Assembly: GCF_003096075.1 (NCBI RefSeq)
Contig: NZ_CP015449.1
Span: 1,302,001 to 1,366,000 of the forward strand
From: Dietzia lutea
Lineage (GTDB): Bacteria; Actinomycetota; Actinomycetes; Mycobacteriales; Mycobacteriaceae
Length of the DNA stretch: 64,000 bases
Direction: 5' to 3'
The position numbers and the translations under genes were made by a program. The notes under the pieces are model-generated. The model had not been told where the DNA came from. It saw nothing but the letters and a program-made list of their open reading frames with translations, and did not search any database. This document shows, in pieces, positions 39,810 through 49,175 of this stretch (the first letter of the stretch is position 1; every line of letters starts with the position of its first letter).

Positions 39810-40457
39810 GTGAGAAGATCCGGGTCCCCGCTCCGCGCGGTGTCCAGGGCCGTCAGCTGGGTCCTGACCATCGCACTGCTGTTGTGCCTGGTCATCCCCG
39901 GTTTCATCGCGTTCCGCGTCTGGCACGTCGCGCGGATCGACGACCGCACGCCGGCGGATGCGATCGTCGTGTTGGGGGCCGCCCAGTACAACGGCGTGCC
40001 GACCCCGGTGTTCCAGGCCCGGCTCGAGCACGCGGCCCTGCTGTACGACGAGGGGGTCGCGCCGCAGATCATCACGGTCGGCGGCGGTCAGCCCGGTGAC
40101 CTGTACACCGAAGCCGGGTCCGGCCGGGCCTATCTGACCCGGCTCGGCGTGCCCCCCGAGGCCGTCCTGGCCGTGGAGACCGGTACGAACACAGAGGGCA
40201 GTCTGGACGCCGTGGCACAGACGGTGCGCGACCAGGGCGGACACTCGGTGGTGCTGGTCAGCGACCCGACGCACTCGTACCGCTCGCGGATGATGGCTCG
40301 CGATGCCGGACTGGACGCGTGGACGTCGCCGACCCGGCACGGGCCGGCGGTGTGGACGCGCGAGAACCAGATCATGAGCATCATCCGGGAGACCGGAGCG
40401 GTGCTCTGGTACCAGTACCACCGGATCGTCGGCAGCGATGTGGACTTCCCGGGATGA
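39810..40457 (+). CDS. YdcF/SanA (DUF218) family membrane protein
   Basis: A 215-residue protein with a signal anchor (about residues 12-37) and an extracytoplasmic DUF218 domain: DAIVVLGAAQYNG, ITVGGGQPGD, ETGTNTEGSL and VLVSDPTHSYRS are family motifs. Relatives (ElyC, SanA) affect cell envelope integrity. The GTG start gives a basic N-terminus. It sits between glyS and dgt, as in other Mycobacteriales. Confidence 0.85.
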   Translation: MRRSGSPLRAVSRAVSWVLTIALLLCLVIPGFIAFRVWHVARIDDRTPADAIVVLGAAQYNGVPTPVFQARLEHAALLYDEGVAPQIITVGGGQPGDLYTEAGSGRAYLTRLGVPPEAVLAVETGTNTEGSLDAVAQTVRDQGGHSVVLVSDPTHSYRSRMMARDAGLDAWTSPTRHGPAVWTRENQIMSIIRETGAVLWYQYHRIVGSDVDFPG

Positions 40458-40505
40458 GCCGGTGACCGTGGGACGACGGGGCGGCGACGCCCGGAGGGGA
40501 CGGGC

Positions 40506-41768
40506 ATGACGGGTTACGCGTACGACGCGGCGGACGCCGAGCGGCGCGTGGACGAGGGGACGGGACGCGCCCGGGGCAAGGCCAGTGAGCGCAGCCCGTT
40601 CGACCGCGACCGCGCCCGTGTCCTGCACTCGGCGGCGCTGCGCCGACTCGCCGACAAGACCCAGGTCGTGGGCCCCGGAGACGGGGACACCCCCCGCACC
40701 CGGCTCACCCATTCGCTTGAGGTGGCCCAGATCTCGCGCAGCATCGCCGCCGGCCTGGGCTGCGACCCGGATCTGGCGGACCTCGCGGGTCTGAGTCACG
40801 ACATCGGCCATCCGCCCTACGGGCACAACGGCGAGCGCGCGCTGGACGAGGTCGCCCGCTCGTTCGGCGGTTACGAGGGCAACGCGCAGACCGTGAGGAT
40901 CCTGTCCCGGTTGGAGCCCAAGGTCGTGGACGCCGACGGTCGCGGGGTCGGGCTGAACCTCACGCGCGCCGCCCTCGACGCCGCCACCAAGTACCCGTGG
41001 CTGCCGCGGGAGGGGACGCGGAAGTTCGGCGCCTACGCCGACGACGCCGACACCCTCGCGTGGATACGGCAGGGCGCGCCCGGGGACACCCGGTGCCTGG
41101 AGGCCCAGATCATGGACTTCTCCGACGACGTGGCCTACTCGGTACACGACGTGGAGGACGCGATCGTCGCGGGCCGCCTGGACCTGCGGTCGCTGTCCGA
41201 CCGGTCGGAGGTCGCGGCGCTCGCCGAGCTGGGCGCGGCCGAGTTCCGCGGCCCGGACGCCGACCAGCTGGAGCAGGCCGCCGGACGCCTGGGTTCGCTC
41301 GAGGTGGTCCGTGCGGTGCAACCGTTCGACGAGAGCTTCGCCGGGTTCGTCGCGCTCAAGGCCCTCACCAGCGAGCTGGTCGGCCGGTTCGTCATGCCCG
41401 CCATCCACGCGACCCGCGAGGTGCACGGCGCGAAGCCGCACGGTCGCTACAGTGCCGATCTCGAGGTGCCAATCGAGGTCGAGGCCGAGGTCGTCATGCT
41501 CAAGACGATGGCCGTCCGCTACGTGATGAGCGATCCGGGGCACCGCCTGAGGCAGGACCGGCAACGCGACCGCATCCACCGGGTCGCGGAGTTCCTGGCG
41601 CAGTCCGCGCCGGCGGGCCTCGACCCGGTGCTGCGGCCCCTGTGGGACTCGGCCCCCGACGACGCTGCGCGCATGCGGGTGATCGTCGATCAGATCGCCC
41701 TGTACACCGAGAGCCGGCTCGAGCGGGTCGACCGCGCGAGCGCCGGCATCCAGGCCGCCTGGGGCTGA
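40506..41768 (+). CDS. dgt: deoxyguanosinetriphosphate triphosphohydrolase
   Basis: A 420-residue HD-domain dNTPase that cleaves dGTP to deoxyguanosine and triphosphate. The metal site is in [10 protein letters not shown] and [25 protein letters not shown] gives the later aspartate. Length fits the short, Mg-dependent actinobacterial form. A GGAGGGGA ribosome binding site precedes the ATG. In Mycobacterium it precedes dnaG directly; two other genes intervene here. Confidence 0.93.
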   Translation: MTGYAYDAADAERRVDEGTGRARGKASERSPFDRDRARVLHSAALRRLADKTQVVGPGDGDTPRTRLTHSLEVAQISRSIAAGLGCDPDLADLAGLSHDIGHPPYGHNGERALDEVARSFGGYEGNAQTVRILSRLEPKVVDADGRGVGLNLTRAALDAATKYPWLPREGTRKFGAYADDADTLAWIRQGAPGDTRCLEAQIMDFSDDVAYSVHDVEDAIVAGRLDLRSLSDRSEVAALAELGAAEFRGPDADQLEQAAGRLGSLEVVRAVQPFDESFAGFVALKALTSELVGRFVMPAIHATREVHGAKPHGRYSADLEVPIEVEAEVVMLKTMAVRYVMSDPGHRLRQDRQRDRIHRVAEFLAQSAPAGLDPVLRPLWDSAPDDAARMRVIVDQIALYTESRLERVDRASAGIQAAWG

Positions 41769-41831
41769 CCCCGGCCATCCGCTGCCGTCGGTCAGAGGTC
41801 GCGGTGACCGGACGAGCGGGGCGCCCGCCGG

Positions 41832-43172
41832 TCAGCCGACCGCGCGTGCGACCTCGCCGACCAGCCGGTCCACGCCCACCTCGTCGAGGCTCGAGCCGGG
41901 GGTGAATCCCGTGCGCACCACCACGAGGTCGGCCGAGGGGACCACCACGACGTACTGCCCATCGTGGCCGGACGCCCAGTAGGCATCGGCCGGCATCCGG
42001 TCGAATCGGAGCGGGCCGCCGTCGCCGGCCTGGTTGAGCCACCACTGGGCGCCGTAGGGCTCGGGTTCGCCGCCCGCCGCGACGCCCGCGGTCGCGTAGT
42101 CCATCCACCCCTCGGGCAACAGCCGCTGTCCATCCACCTCGCCGTCGTCCATCACGAATTGGCCGAACCGCGCCCAATCCCGGGGGCTCGCCCACAGGTA
42201 CGAGCTGCACACGGACCCGCCGGACGCGTCGGCCTCGAGGACGGCGCTGCGCATGCCGAGCGGGCGGAACAGCAACTCCTCGGCCATCTCGGGTCCCATC
42301 CCGGTGCGCTCGTGCAGGAGGTCGCAGAGGATGTTGGTGGTGCCGGAGGAGTACTGGCGGTACTCACCCGGGGCGTGGGCGGGCGGCTGGGAGGCGGCGT
42401 AGTCGGCCATGTCCGGCTCGAGGTAGAGCATCCGGGTGACCGGGGTGCCGAGGTCGTACTCCTCGTCCCACTCGAGGCCGGAGGTCATGCGCAGCAGGTG
42501 GTCGAGCGAGATCCGCGCCCGCTCGGCGGTCCACTCGGGGCGGAGCGCGGTGGTGGCCGGGTCGAGGTCGGCGCCGGGGAACTCGAGCTGCGCACGCCCG
42601 ACGAGCGTGGAGGCCACGCTCTTGGCCATGGACCAGCCGAGCTGGCGGGTGTCGGGGCCGAAACCGTCGGCGTACCACTCGTCGATGATCTCGCCGCGAT
42701 GGACGACGACGAGGCCCCGCGTCCCCTCGTGCGCCGCGGTCTCCGCGAGGGCCGCGGAGACCTCGTCCGGGACATCGGTCGCCTCGGCGAGCCGGACGCC
42801 CGGGCCGCCGTCCTCGAGCAGCGGCGGGGGCGGCTCACCGCTCTCGGCTCCCGCGGCGCGGCCACCGAGGGCGCAGCCGTGCTCGGAGACGTGCGCGGTC
42901 TGCCGGAAGCCGACCCCGAGCAGGGAGGCGGTGGCGGTCCCGGCCTCGTCGTCGATCGCCGTGCGCAGGTAGGGCACGAGCGGGTTGGGCGGCAGATCGG
43001 ACTCGTGGTCCTCTCGTCCGACGAGGAAGTGCAGGGCACACGCGTTGTGCGCGGCGTATCCGGTGCCGGTGAGCAGCAGGGGGCGGAAGTACGCGCCGGC
43101 CGCGACCACGGCACCGACCAGGAGGACGAGTACCGCGATCACCGCGATGAGGACTTTCCGCCGACGTGTCAT
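41832..43172 (-). CDS. beta-lactamase-related serine hydrolase
   Basis: A 446-residue class C beta-lactamase/DD-peptidase-like hydrolase. One N-terminal hydrophobic segment (about residues 7-27) anchors it. The catalytic S-x2-K is in GWSMAKSVAST, the second motif is YSSGTTN, and the third region is SGHDGQYVVVVP. It may be an esterase or peptidase acting outside the membrane; beta-lactam hydrolysis is not implied. Confidence 0.85.
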   Translation of the reverse strand: MTRRRKVLIAVIAVLVLLVGAVVAAGAYFRPLLLTGTGYAAHNACALHFLVGREDHESDLPPNPLVPYLRTAIDDEAGTATASLLGVGFRQTAHVSEHGCALGGRAAGAESGEPPPPLLEDGGPGVRLAEATDVPDEVSAALAETAAHEGTRGLVVVHRGEIIDEWYADGFGPDTRQLGWSMAKSVASTLVGRAQLEFPGADLDPATTALRPEWTAERARISLDHLLRMTSGLEWDEEYDLGTPVTRMLYLEPDMADYAASQPPAHAPGEYRQYSSGTTNILCDLLHERTGMGPEMAEELLFRPLGMRSAVLEADASGGSVCSSYLWASPRDWARFGQFVMDDGEVDGQRLLPEGWMDYATAGVAAGGEPEPYGAQWWLNQAGDGGPLRFDRMPADAYWASGHDGQYVVVVPSADLVVVRTGFTPGSSLDEVGVDRLVGEVARAVG

Positions 43173-43208
43173 GAACAGAGAGGCTAGCCAGCGGGTCCGA
43201 CAGCGCGG

Positions 43209-45326
43209 TCAGAAACGCCCGCCCGCGCCTCCGCCGCCCCAGCCGCCGCCTCCGCCGCCGGAGAACCCGCCGCCCCCGAAGCCCCCGCCGAACCCTCCGC
43301 CGCCGCCGAGGCCGCCGCCCCAGCTGGAGCCCGAGCCGAAGCTGGACCCGGCGCCGCGGGTCATGCCCTGGATGAGGGCGCCGGCGATCATGCCGCCGAC
43401 GAGGGCGCCGGTGCCGGAGCCGCCGCGCCCGCCGCGGCCCCCACGCCCGTAGGGGCCGTGCGGGCCCCCGTAGCGCCCGGTGTATTGCGGCCGGGAGGCG
43501 TCGTCCTGGGCGAGCCGCAGCGCCTCGCGGGCGAGGTTGAGCGCCCGGTCGGCGGCGGGGAACGCGGCCGGTCCGACCGTGGCCTCGGCGGTGGCGAGGG
43601 AGTTCTTCGCCGAGGCGAGCCGGGTGCGGGCGGCCTGGCCGATGACGTACGAGCGGCTGCCGATGAAGTCGTCGGCCTCGCGGACCGCGCCGGCCGCGCG
43701 GGTGAGGGCGGCCTGACGGGCGGCGCGGGCCCGGCCCGCGGCCTCGGCCTCGTGTCCGGCGGCGGCGAGCGCCTCGTCGAGGTCGCGGTCCACCTCGATG
43801 AGCCGGGAGAACGTCCCCAACGGGTCCGTCTGCCCGTCCCGGCGGGCGGCCTCGACGGCGTCACGGCCGGCGGAGGCGGCAGCGGTGAGGTCGCGGCTCG
43901 TCGCGTCGCTGACGTCGGTGGAGGCCAGCAGGCGGGCGGCCATCTCCAGCTCCTCCTCGACCTCGGCGACGAGCGGCTCGAGGTCTCGTCGGGCGGTCGC
44001 GATGTCGTCGGCGGCGTGGTCCACGCCGTCGACCAGCTTCTCGGCGCGGGCGAGTTCGCCCTCGGCGGAGGTGATGGCGTCCACGGCCTCGCCCTGCTCG
44101 CCGACCGGCCGGGCCAGTGCGACGCGGGCCCGGCCGGTCTCTGCCTCGGCGGCGTCGAGCAGCTGCTCGGCCAGCGAGAGGTTGTCGGCGATGGAGGTGA
44201 GCACCGCGGACGGGAACCTCTCGCGGAGGTCGGACATGGTCTTCTCGGCCTCGGGAAGCCGGGCGCGCAGGGCCACCGCGCGGCGCGTGAGCGCGTCCAC
44301 GGAGGCGCCGCCGTTGATCAGCAGGTCACGCATCTCGCCGAACGCCGTCGCCTGGTCCTCCAGCCCGCGCTCGGCGCGTTCGGCGCGGGCGGCCACCTCG
44401 AGCAGCATCGCCTTGCGCTGATCGGGTGTCTCGGGGATGTCGTCGTCGAGCCGCTGGACGAGCCCGTGCGCGGCGGCGACCTCCGAGCGTGCCGCGTCGA
44501 GCGCGGCACGGAACGGCCTGGTGCGCAGGTCGCCGAACTCGCCGGTGGCGGTCTCAAGCGCGGTGGCGGAGGCGTCCACGGCCTGGTCGGCGTCCACGAG
44601 CCCGGCGCGGGCGCGGGCGTCGAGCACGTCGATCGGCAGGGCGGACATCCGCGCGGTGTCGTCGCCGGGGATGTCGCGGGCGTCCTCCGCCTGCCGCGCG
44701 GTGCGGGCGGCGCGCCGTCGGCGGGTGACCAGGACCAGGACGACGACGAGGACGACGATCACCGCGATCGCCGCGATGATCGCGAACGGCGAGACCTCGG
44801 AACCGGAGCCCTGCCGCTCGAGTCCGTCGGCGGCGCCGATGACCGCGCCGGCCCAGTCGTCGTCGGCCAGGCGCGGCTCGATGTCGCGGTCGGCGATCTG
44901 TTGGGCGGTCCGCTGGTCGTCGGCGGGGGAGCCCTCCGGGTCGTCGAACTCGAACCAGTACCGGCCGTCCTGCACGGCCACCACGAGCAGTGCGTCGGAG
45001 GCGCCCAGGTCGGACAGCTCCCGGGTCTGCCGCGACCACTGCTCGACCGGGATGCCGTCCAGGGTGTCGACGAAGGTCACCCACAGCTGGATCTGGTCGG
45101 TGGAGCGTAGTTCGGCCAGTCGGCTCTCCACGTCGCGGGTGTCGCCCCCGAGCACGCCCGCGGAGTCGGTGAGCTGCTGCCGCAGGTTCGACGGCGGCTC
45201 CGCGGCGGCGCTGGGCGTACCCCACGCCGTCAGGCAGACCAGGAGCGCGGCGAGGACCGAGGCCGCCGCGAGGTGAAGGCGGCGGAGGACGACGGGGGTG
45301 GCCGGACGGGGTGAAGCGGCGATCAT
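43209..45326 (-). CDS. TPM domain protein with coiled coils and a Gly-rich tail
   Basis: A 705-residue secreted or membrane protein. A signal peptide (about 1-36), a TPM (YgcG) domain (about 45-150), a membrane segment (about 170-190, AIIAAIAVIVVLVVVLVLV), then about 400 residues of Ala/Glu/Arg-rich helices predicted as coiled coil, and a Gly/Ser/Trp tail of about 50 residues ending GGGGAGGRF. The ATG at 45326 is chosen over one 33 bases upstream because it gives a better signal peptide. Some TPM domains aid photosystem or redox proteins; the role here is unknown. Confidence 0.8.
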   Translation of the reverse strand: MIAASPRPATPVVLRRLHLAAASVLAALLVCLTAWGTPSAAAEPPSNLRQQLTDSAGVLGGDTRDVESRLAELRSTDQIQLWVTFVDTLDGIPVEQWSRQTRELSDLGASDALLVVAVQDGRYWFEFDDPEGSPADDQRTAQQIADRDIEPRLADDDWAGAVIGAADGLERQGSGSEVSPFAIIAAIAVIVVLVVVLVLVTRRRRAARTARQAEDARDIPGDDTARMSALPIDVLDARARAGLVDADQAVDASATALETATGEFGDLRTRPFRAALDAARSEVAAAHGLVQRLDDDIPETPDQRKAMLLEVAARAERAERGLEDQATAFGEMRDLLINGGASVDALTRRAVALRARLPEAEKTMSDLRERFPSAVLTSIADNLSLAEQLLDAAEAETGRARVALARPVGEQGEAVDAITSAEGELARAEKLVDGVDHAADDIATARRDLEPLVAEVEEELEMAARLLASTDVSDATSRDLTAAASAGRDAVEAARRDGQTDPLGTFSRLIEVDRDLDEALAAAGHEAEAAGRARAARQAALTRAAGAVREADDFIGSRSYVIGQAARTRLASAKNSLATAEATVGPAAFPAADRALNLAREALRLAQDDASRPQYTGRYGGPHGPYGRGGRGGRGGSGTGALVGGMIAGALIQGMTRGAGSSFGSGSSWGGGLGGGGGFGGGFGGGGFSGGGGGGWGGGGAGGRF

Positions 45327-45381
45327 GAGCCCAGCGTATCGGCCTCGAAGAGGGGCCACGCCGGTCCGCCGCGCGGGCGGC

Positions 45382-45387
45382 TACTCT
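45382..45387 (+). promoter_or_regulatory. -10 element of a leaderless dnaG promoter
   Basis: TACTCT ends six bases before the dnaG ATG at 45394. Confidence 0.5.
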
Positions 45388-45393
45388 GGGCGC

Positions 45394-47421
45394 ATGGCAG
45401 GGCGGATTCCGGAGCAGGACATCGCCGCGATCCGCGAACGCACCCGTATCGAGGAGATCGTCGGCGAGTACGTGGCGCTGAAGCCGGCGGGTGCGGACTC
45501 GCTCAAGGGGCTGTCCCCGTTCAAGGACGAGAAGACCCCCTCGTTCCACGTGCGTCCGCAGCACGGCTACTTCCACTGTTTCTCCACGGGCGAGGGCGGT
45601 GACGTCTTCGCGTTTCTCATGAAGATGGAGCACATCGGTTTCGTCGAGGCGGTCGAGCAGCTGGCCGACCGGATCGGCTACCGCATCTCCTACGAGGGCG
45701 GCGGGCAGGTGGTCCAGCGCGACCGCGGCACGCGCTCCCGGCTGGCGCAGGCCAACGCGGCGGCGCAGAAGTTCTACGCGGAGCGGCTCGCGCAGGACCC
45801 GGAGGCGGAGACGGCGCGGACGTTCCTCACCGACCGCGGCTTCGACATGGCGCAGGCGCAGCACTTCGGCTGCGGGTACGCCCCCGCCGGCTGGGACACG
45901 ATGAGCAAGCACCTCATGCGGCAGGGTTTCGAGCCCAAGGAGCTGGAGGCGGCGGGGCTGTCCAAGACCAGTTCGCGGGGCACGCTCATCGACCGCTTCC
46001 ACCGCCGGCTGCTGTGGCCGATCCGCAACCTGGCCGGTGAGGTGATCGGCTTCGGTGCGCGCAAGCTGTTCGAGGACGACACGCTGGGCAAGTACATGAA
46101 CACGCCCGAGACCATGCTCTACAAGAAGTCGCAGGTGCTGTTCGGGCTTGACCTGGCCAAGCGGGAGATCGCCTCGCAGCGGCGCGCGGTGGTGGTCGAG
46201 GGTTACACGGACGTCATGGCGATGCACGCGGCGGGCGTGACCACGGCGGTCGCGGCGTGTGGCACGGCGTTCGGCGAGGATCACCTGTCGACGTTGCGCC
46301 GGCTGATGCTCGACGACAACTACTTCCGCGGCGAGATCATCTACACCTTCGACGGCGACGAGGCGGGCAAGAAGGCCGCCCTGCGGGCGTTTTCGGGCGA
46401 CCAGCAGTTCTCGGGCCGGACCTTCGTCGCGGTGGCGCCGCCTGGGCTCGACCCGTGCGATCTGCGTCAGACCAAGGGCGACGTCGCGGTGCGGGACCTG
46501 GTGTCGGCGCGGGTCCCGATGTTCGAGTTCGCGATCCGGTCGATGCTGGAGGACTACGACCTCGACCACGCCGAGGGTCGTGTGGAGGCGCTTCGGCGCA
46601 CGGTGCCGGTGGTGGCGGACATCCGCGACTCGTCACTGCGGGACGAGTACGCCCGTCAGCTCGCCGGGTGGGTGGGCTGGGACGATCCGGCGACCGTGGT
46701 GCGCCGGGTCCGCGAGGAATCGCGCAAGAAGGGCCGGGCACGCTCGGCCGGGGCGGGTTCGGGTCCGCGCCGGCGCGGACCGGGCGGTCCGGGCGGGGGA
46801 GCCCGCCCGGGGTGGGACGCGGCCGAGCGTGGTGGCGCGGGTCGTGGTCGAGGGGGGTACGACGACGACGAGGTCGACGGCGGCGAGGCCCCGCGGACTC
46901 CGGAGGTGCCGAGGGGCGTGCCGATTCCCGCCCCCGGTGATCCGGTGCTGTGGCCGCAACGCGAGGCCGTGAAGGCGGCCCTGCAGTACCCCGGCCTGGC
47001 GGGCCCGTTGTTCGACTCGCTGCCGGACGAGTGCTACACCCACCCGGCGTACGCGGCGATCGCGGAGGCGCTGTCGCGGTCCGGGGGCTGTGCGGCGGGC
47101 AAGAGCGGCGTCAACTGGGTGGCCGAGGTGTCGCAGGGGCTGGAGGACGAGGGCCTGCGTCGTCTGGTCGGGGTGCTCGCGGTGGAGACGTTGCGCGTGT
47201 CGGAGGAGGCGTTGCCGCGCTACATCTCCGGGGTGCTCGCGCGCCTTCAGGAGGTGTGGGTGTCGGGGCAGATCGCCGACCTGAAGTCCAAGGTGCAGCG
47301 GATGAGTCCGGCGGAGGACCCGGAGGGGTATTCGGCACTTTTCGGTGATCTGGTGGCGCTGGAGGAGTACCGGCGCGGCCTGCTGGAGCAGGCGGTCGGA
47401 GCCACACCGGACATTGCCTGA
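45394..47421 (+). CDS. dnaG: DNA primase with a degenerate zinc ribbon
   Basis: A 675-residue primase. The TOPRIM core is intact (VVVEGYTDVMAMHAAG; YTFDGDEAGKKAA), as is the N-terminal catalytic lobe. The CHC2 zinc ribbon is broken: at the four ligand positions it has S41, K44, C62 and T65 (GLSPFKDEKTPS and FHCFSTGEGG), where mycobacterial DnaG has C, H, C and C. A Gly/Arg-rich linker separates the core from the C-terminal helicase-binding domain. It makes RNA primers for replication. Confidence 0.95.
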   Translation: MAGRIPEQDIAAIRERTRIEEIVGEYVALKPAGADSLKGLSPFKDEKTPSFHVRPQHGYFHCFSTGEGGDVFAFLMKMEHIGFVEAVEQLADRIGYRISYEGGGQVVQRDRGTRSRLAQANAAAQKFYAERLAQDPEAETARTFLTDRGFDMAQAQHFGCGYAPAGWDTMSKHLMRQGFEPKELEAAGLSKTSSRGTLIDRFHRRLLWPIRNLAGEVIGFGARKLFEDDTLGKYMNTPETMLYKKSQVLFGLDLAKREIASQRRAVVVEGYTDVMAMHAAGVTTAVAACGTAFGEDHLSTLRRLMLDDNYFRGEIIYTFDGDEAGKKAALRAFSGDQQFSGRTFVAVAPPGLDPCDLRQTKGDVAVRDLVSARVPMFEFAIRSMLEDYDLDHAEGRVEALRRTVPVVADIRDSSLRDEYARQLAGWVGWDDPATVVRRVREESRKKGRARSAGAGSGPRRRGPGGPGGGARPGWDAAERGGAGRGRGGYDDDEVDGGEAPRTPEVPRGVPIPAPGDPVLWPQREAVKAALQYPGLAGPLFDSLPDECYTHPAYAAIAEALSRSGGCAAGKSGVNWVAEVSQGLEDEGLRRLVGVLAVETLRVSEEALPRYISGVLARLQEVWVSGQIADLKSKVQRMSPAEDPEGYSALFGDLVALEEYRRGLLEQAVGATPDIA

Positions 47422-47430
47422 CCTGCCGAT

Positions 47431-47460
47431 TTGGTTCCTCGGCGTGGTTCACACTAAGGT
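47431..47460 (+). promoter_or_regulatory. promoter of tRNA-Asn
   Basis: -35 TTGGTT (47431-47436), an 18-base spacer and -10 TAAGGT (47455-47460), about 43 bases before the mature 5' end. Confidence 0.5.
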
Positions 47461-47503
47461 GGTTTCTCGGTATCCGGCACAGCAGCCGGAAGGCCGGTAG
47501 CGA

Positions 47504-47576
47504 TCCCCCATAGCTCAATTGGCAGAGCATTCGACTGTTAATCGAAGGGTTATTGGTTCGAGTCCAATTGGGGGAG
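47504..47576 (+). tRNA. tRNA-Asn (GTT)
   Basis: A 73-base cloverleaf. The acceptor stem TCCCCCA pairs with TGGGGGA; D arm AGCTCAATTGGCAGAGC; the anticodon loop is CTGTTAA on a TTCGA/TCGAA stem; the T arm contains GGTTCGAGTCC. The discriminator is G; CCA is not encoded. A strong terminator follows. Confidence 0.96.
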
Positions 47577-47585
47577 CTCCTGCAG

Positions 47586-47625
47586 AGAGGGCCCGTGGCG
47601 TTGTCGCCGCGGGCCCTCTTTCGTT
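47586..47625 (+). terminator. intrinsic terminator after tRNA-Asn
   Basis: A 15-base stem with one G-T wobble (arm AGAGGGCCCGTGGCG 47586-47600, pairing 47605-47619), a TTGT loop and a TTTCGTTT tail. It may also act on the convergent NTF2-like gene. Confidence 0.85.
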
Positions 47626-47632
47626 TCCCGTC

Positions 47633-48055
47633 TCAGCCGCGGCGCAGCACGCTCGGGTCGCCGAGGTCGAAGCGCACGTGGAACCGCCGCGAGGCGATCC
47701 GCCAGCCCTCGCGCGTGCGCCCCCAGAGGTCGGAGTACTCGCCGAAGCACTCCCAGGACCGTCCCGCGAGGTCGTCTGCACCCAGGTGCAGCACGCGCGC
47801 GTAGGTGAGGCTGCGGGCGCGGTCCGGGTCGCCGTCGTACCCGAGCTCCACGCGGTGGTTCCCCAGCAGGTGCTGTGAGGGACCGCAGCCGCCCAGATGA
47901 TCGCGGACCTGCTCGACGATCGCCTCGCGGCCACGTGCTCCGTACCCCGTCGCGGTCTCGGTGAACAGCGCCCCGAGTGCGTCCCAGTCGCGGGTGTCCA
48001 GCGCGCTGGCGACGTCTGCCAGCCGCTCGATGATCTGATCCCTGTCGGTCGTCAT
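47633..48055 (-). CDS. SnoaL/NTF2-like protein
   Basis: A 140-residue cone-fold protein of the nuclear transport factor 2-like superfamily (SnoaL_4 type). It starts MTTDRDQIIERLADVASALDTRDWDALGALFTETATG, the classic helical cone opening. Relatives include isomerases, dehydratases and simple binding proteins, so no reaction can be named. The ATG at 48055 is chosen because residues upstream of it are low-complexity Arg. Confidence 0.8.
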   Translation of the reverse strand: MTTDRDQIIERLADVASALDTRDWDALGALFTETATGYGARGREAIVEQVRDHLGGCGPSQHLLGNHRVELGYDGDPDRARSLTYARVLHLGADDLAGRSWECFGEYSDLWGRTREGWRIASRRFHVRFDLGDPSVLRRG

Positions 48056-48080
48056 GTATCCCCCCGCGCGGTGCGCGGAT

Positions 48081-49175
48081 CTACTCCTCCTCCATCGCGG
48101 AAATCCGGGCCAGAATGGCATCGGCGTGGTCGTAGATCTCGTCGAGAGTGCTGATGGGGATCAGGACTTCCTGACGGTCCGCATCGAAGACGCCGATCTT
48201 CCAGTTGGAGGAATTGAACCGCAATCTGGCGATCGGCTTCCGGTTATTGTCGTCGAACAGGATGGCGCAGTAGGTCTTCGCGTCGCGCATGGTCACTCTC
48301 GAGGCGGGGACCCGTTGCCGGGCTATCGCTCTGATGATCTGATAGGCCTCGGTCTCTTCCGGCGTGGTGGTGATGCCATCGTCCGACGAGTCCGTCGCCG
48401 CGTTCTCCGCGTCGACAGGGGCTGTGGGCGCTGCGACATCCGCCGTGACCTCCTCGTCGAGGTCTTGCGCGGTACGCAATCGGCGGTTCGCCTCGTCACG
48501 GACGAACTGTGTCCCAGCGGTTCCGACTATGTCGCGGAAAAACTCTAGGACCTGCGCGGTCAACCGCTTCGCCGTCACTCGACTGGCGAAGTAGCGAACC
48601 CATTCATCCGACGGCTCTTTGAACTCAGCCGCCATCACTTTGCGAACCTCCGCGACGTACTTCAGTTGCTCGGCGGAGGCGACGATGGTCTCGGCGTCGA
48701 ACTTGCTCTTCGTGCATTTTTCGAGATGGGGAAAGATCCGGGCGTCGATGTCGGTCAGATCCAGTGTCATGAACGGCTTTTCGTCCATCCGGTTCGCCGC
48801 GTCGAGCTGGGCGTAGAAGTGGTACACCTCGCCGTTCGTCAGAATCGCGAACTCGGTGTCGGTGACGTTGAAGTACCTCACGAGCTGGGTGGCATGGTCC
48901 AGACTCAGCGGGGATCCGACTGTCTTGCATTCGATCAGGAACCGGAAGTCGTCCCCGTCTTTGATCGCGTAGTCGACCTTCTCACCCTTCTTCCGCCCGA
49001 CATCAGCCACGTACTCAGGGATGACTTCGCGCGGATCGAAGATGTCGTATCCCAGGACGTCCTGGATGAACGGGGCGATGAACGCGGTCTTCGTCGCCTC
49101 CTCGGTGGAGATGTGCGTCTTGAGGTCGCGAACCTTCGCGGCGAGGTGGCGGACTGACTCTTCGATAGTCGGCAC
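48081..49175 (-). CDS. stand-alone HsdR-N-type PD-(D/E)XK nuclease
   Basis: A 364-residue protein. The first 150 residues are a type I restriction HsdR N-terminal domain: FIQDVLGYDIFDPREVIPEY, then the catalytic pattern D68 (KVDYA) with E82-x-K84 (LIECKTVG). No helicase motifs follow and no hsdM/hsdS genes adjoin it. The C-terminus, after an Asp/Thr/Ala-rich linker, has a small domain (about 275-364) found in similar orphan proteins. Codon use is visibly less GC-biased than in the neighbours, suggesting acquisition. Defence or repair roles are possible; neither is shown. Confidence 0.75.
   Translation of the reverse strand: MPTIEESVRHLAAKVRDLKTHISTEEATKTAFIAPFIQDVLGYDIFDPREVIPEYVADVGRKKGEKVDYAIKDGDDFRFLIECKTVGSPLSLDHATQLVRYFNVTDTEFAILTNGEVYHFYAQLDAANRMDEKPFMTLDLTDIDARIFPHLEKCTKSKFDAETIVASAEQLKYVAEVRKVMAAEFKEPSDEWVRYFASRVTAKRLTAQVLEFFRDIVGTAGTQFVRDEANRRLRTAQDLDEEVTADVAAPTAPVDAENAATDSSDDGITTTPEETEAYQIIRAIARQRVPASRVTMRDAKTYCAILFDDNNRKPIARLRFNSSNWKIGVFDADRQEVLIPISTLDEIYDHADAILARISAMEEE

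Noticed and set aside
45394-45600. Broken DnaG zinc ribbon as a sequencing error or pseudogene
   Set aside because: Spacing and flanking residues are intact and the frame runs the full length; three separate substitutions are not explained by an indel.
48061-48121. Longer N-terminus for the NTF2-like protein
   Set aside because: The added residues are Arg/Pro low complexity and would nearly abut the nuclease stop; the ATG at 48055 starts the conserved fold.
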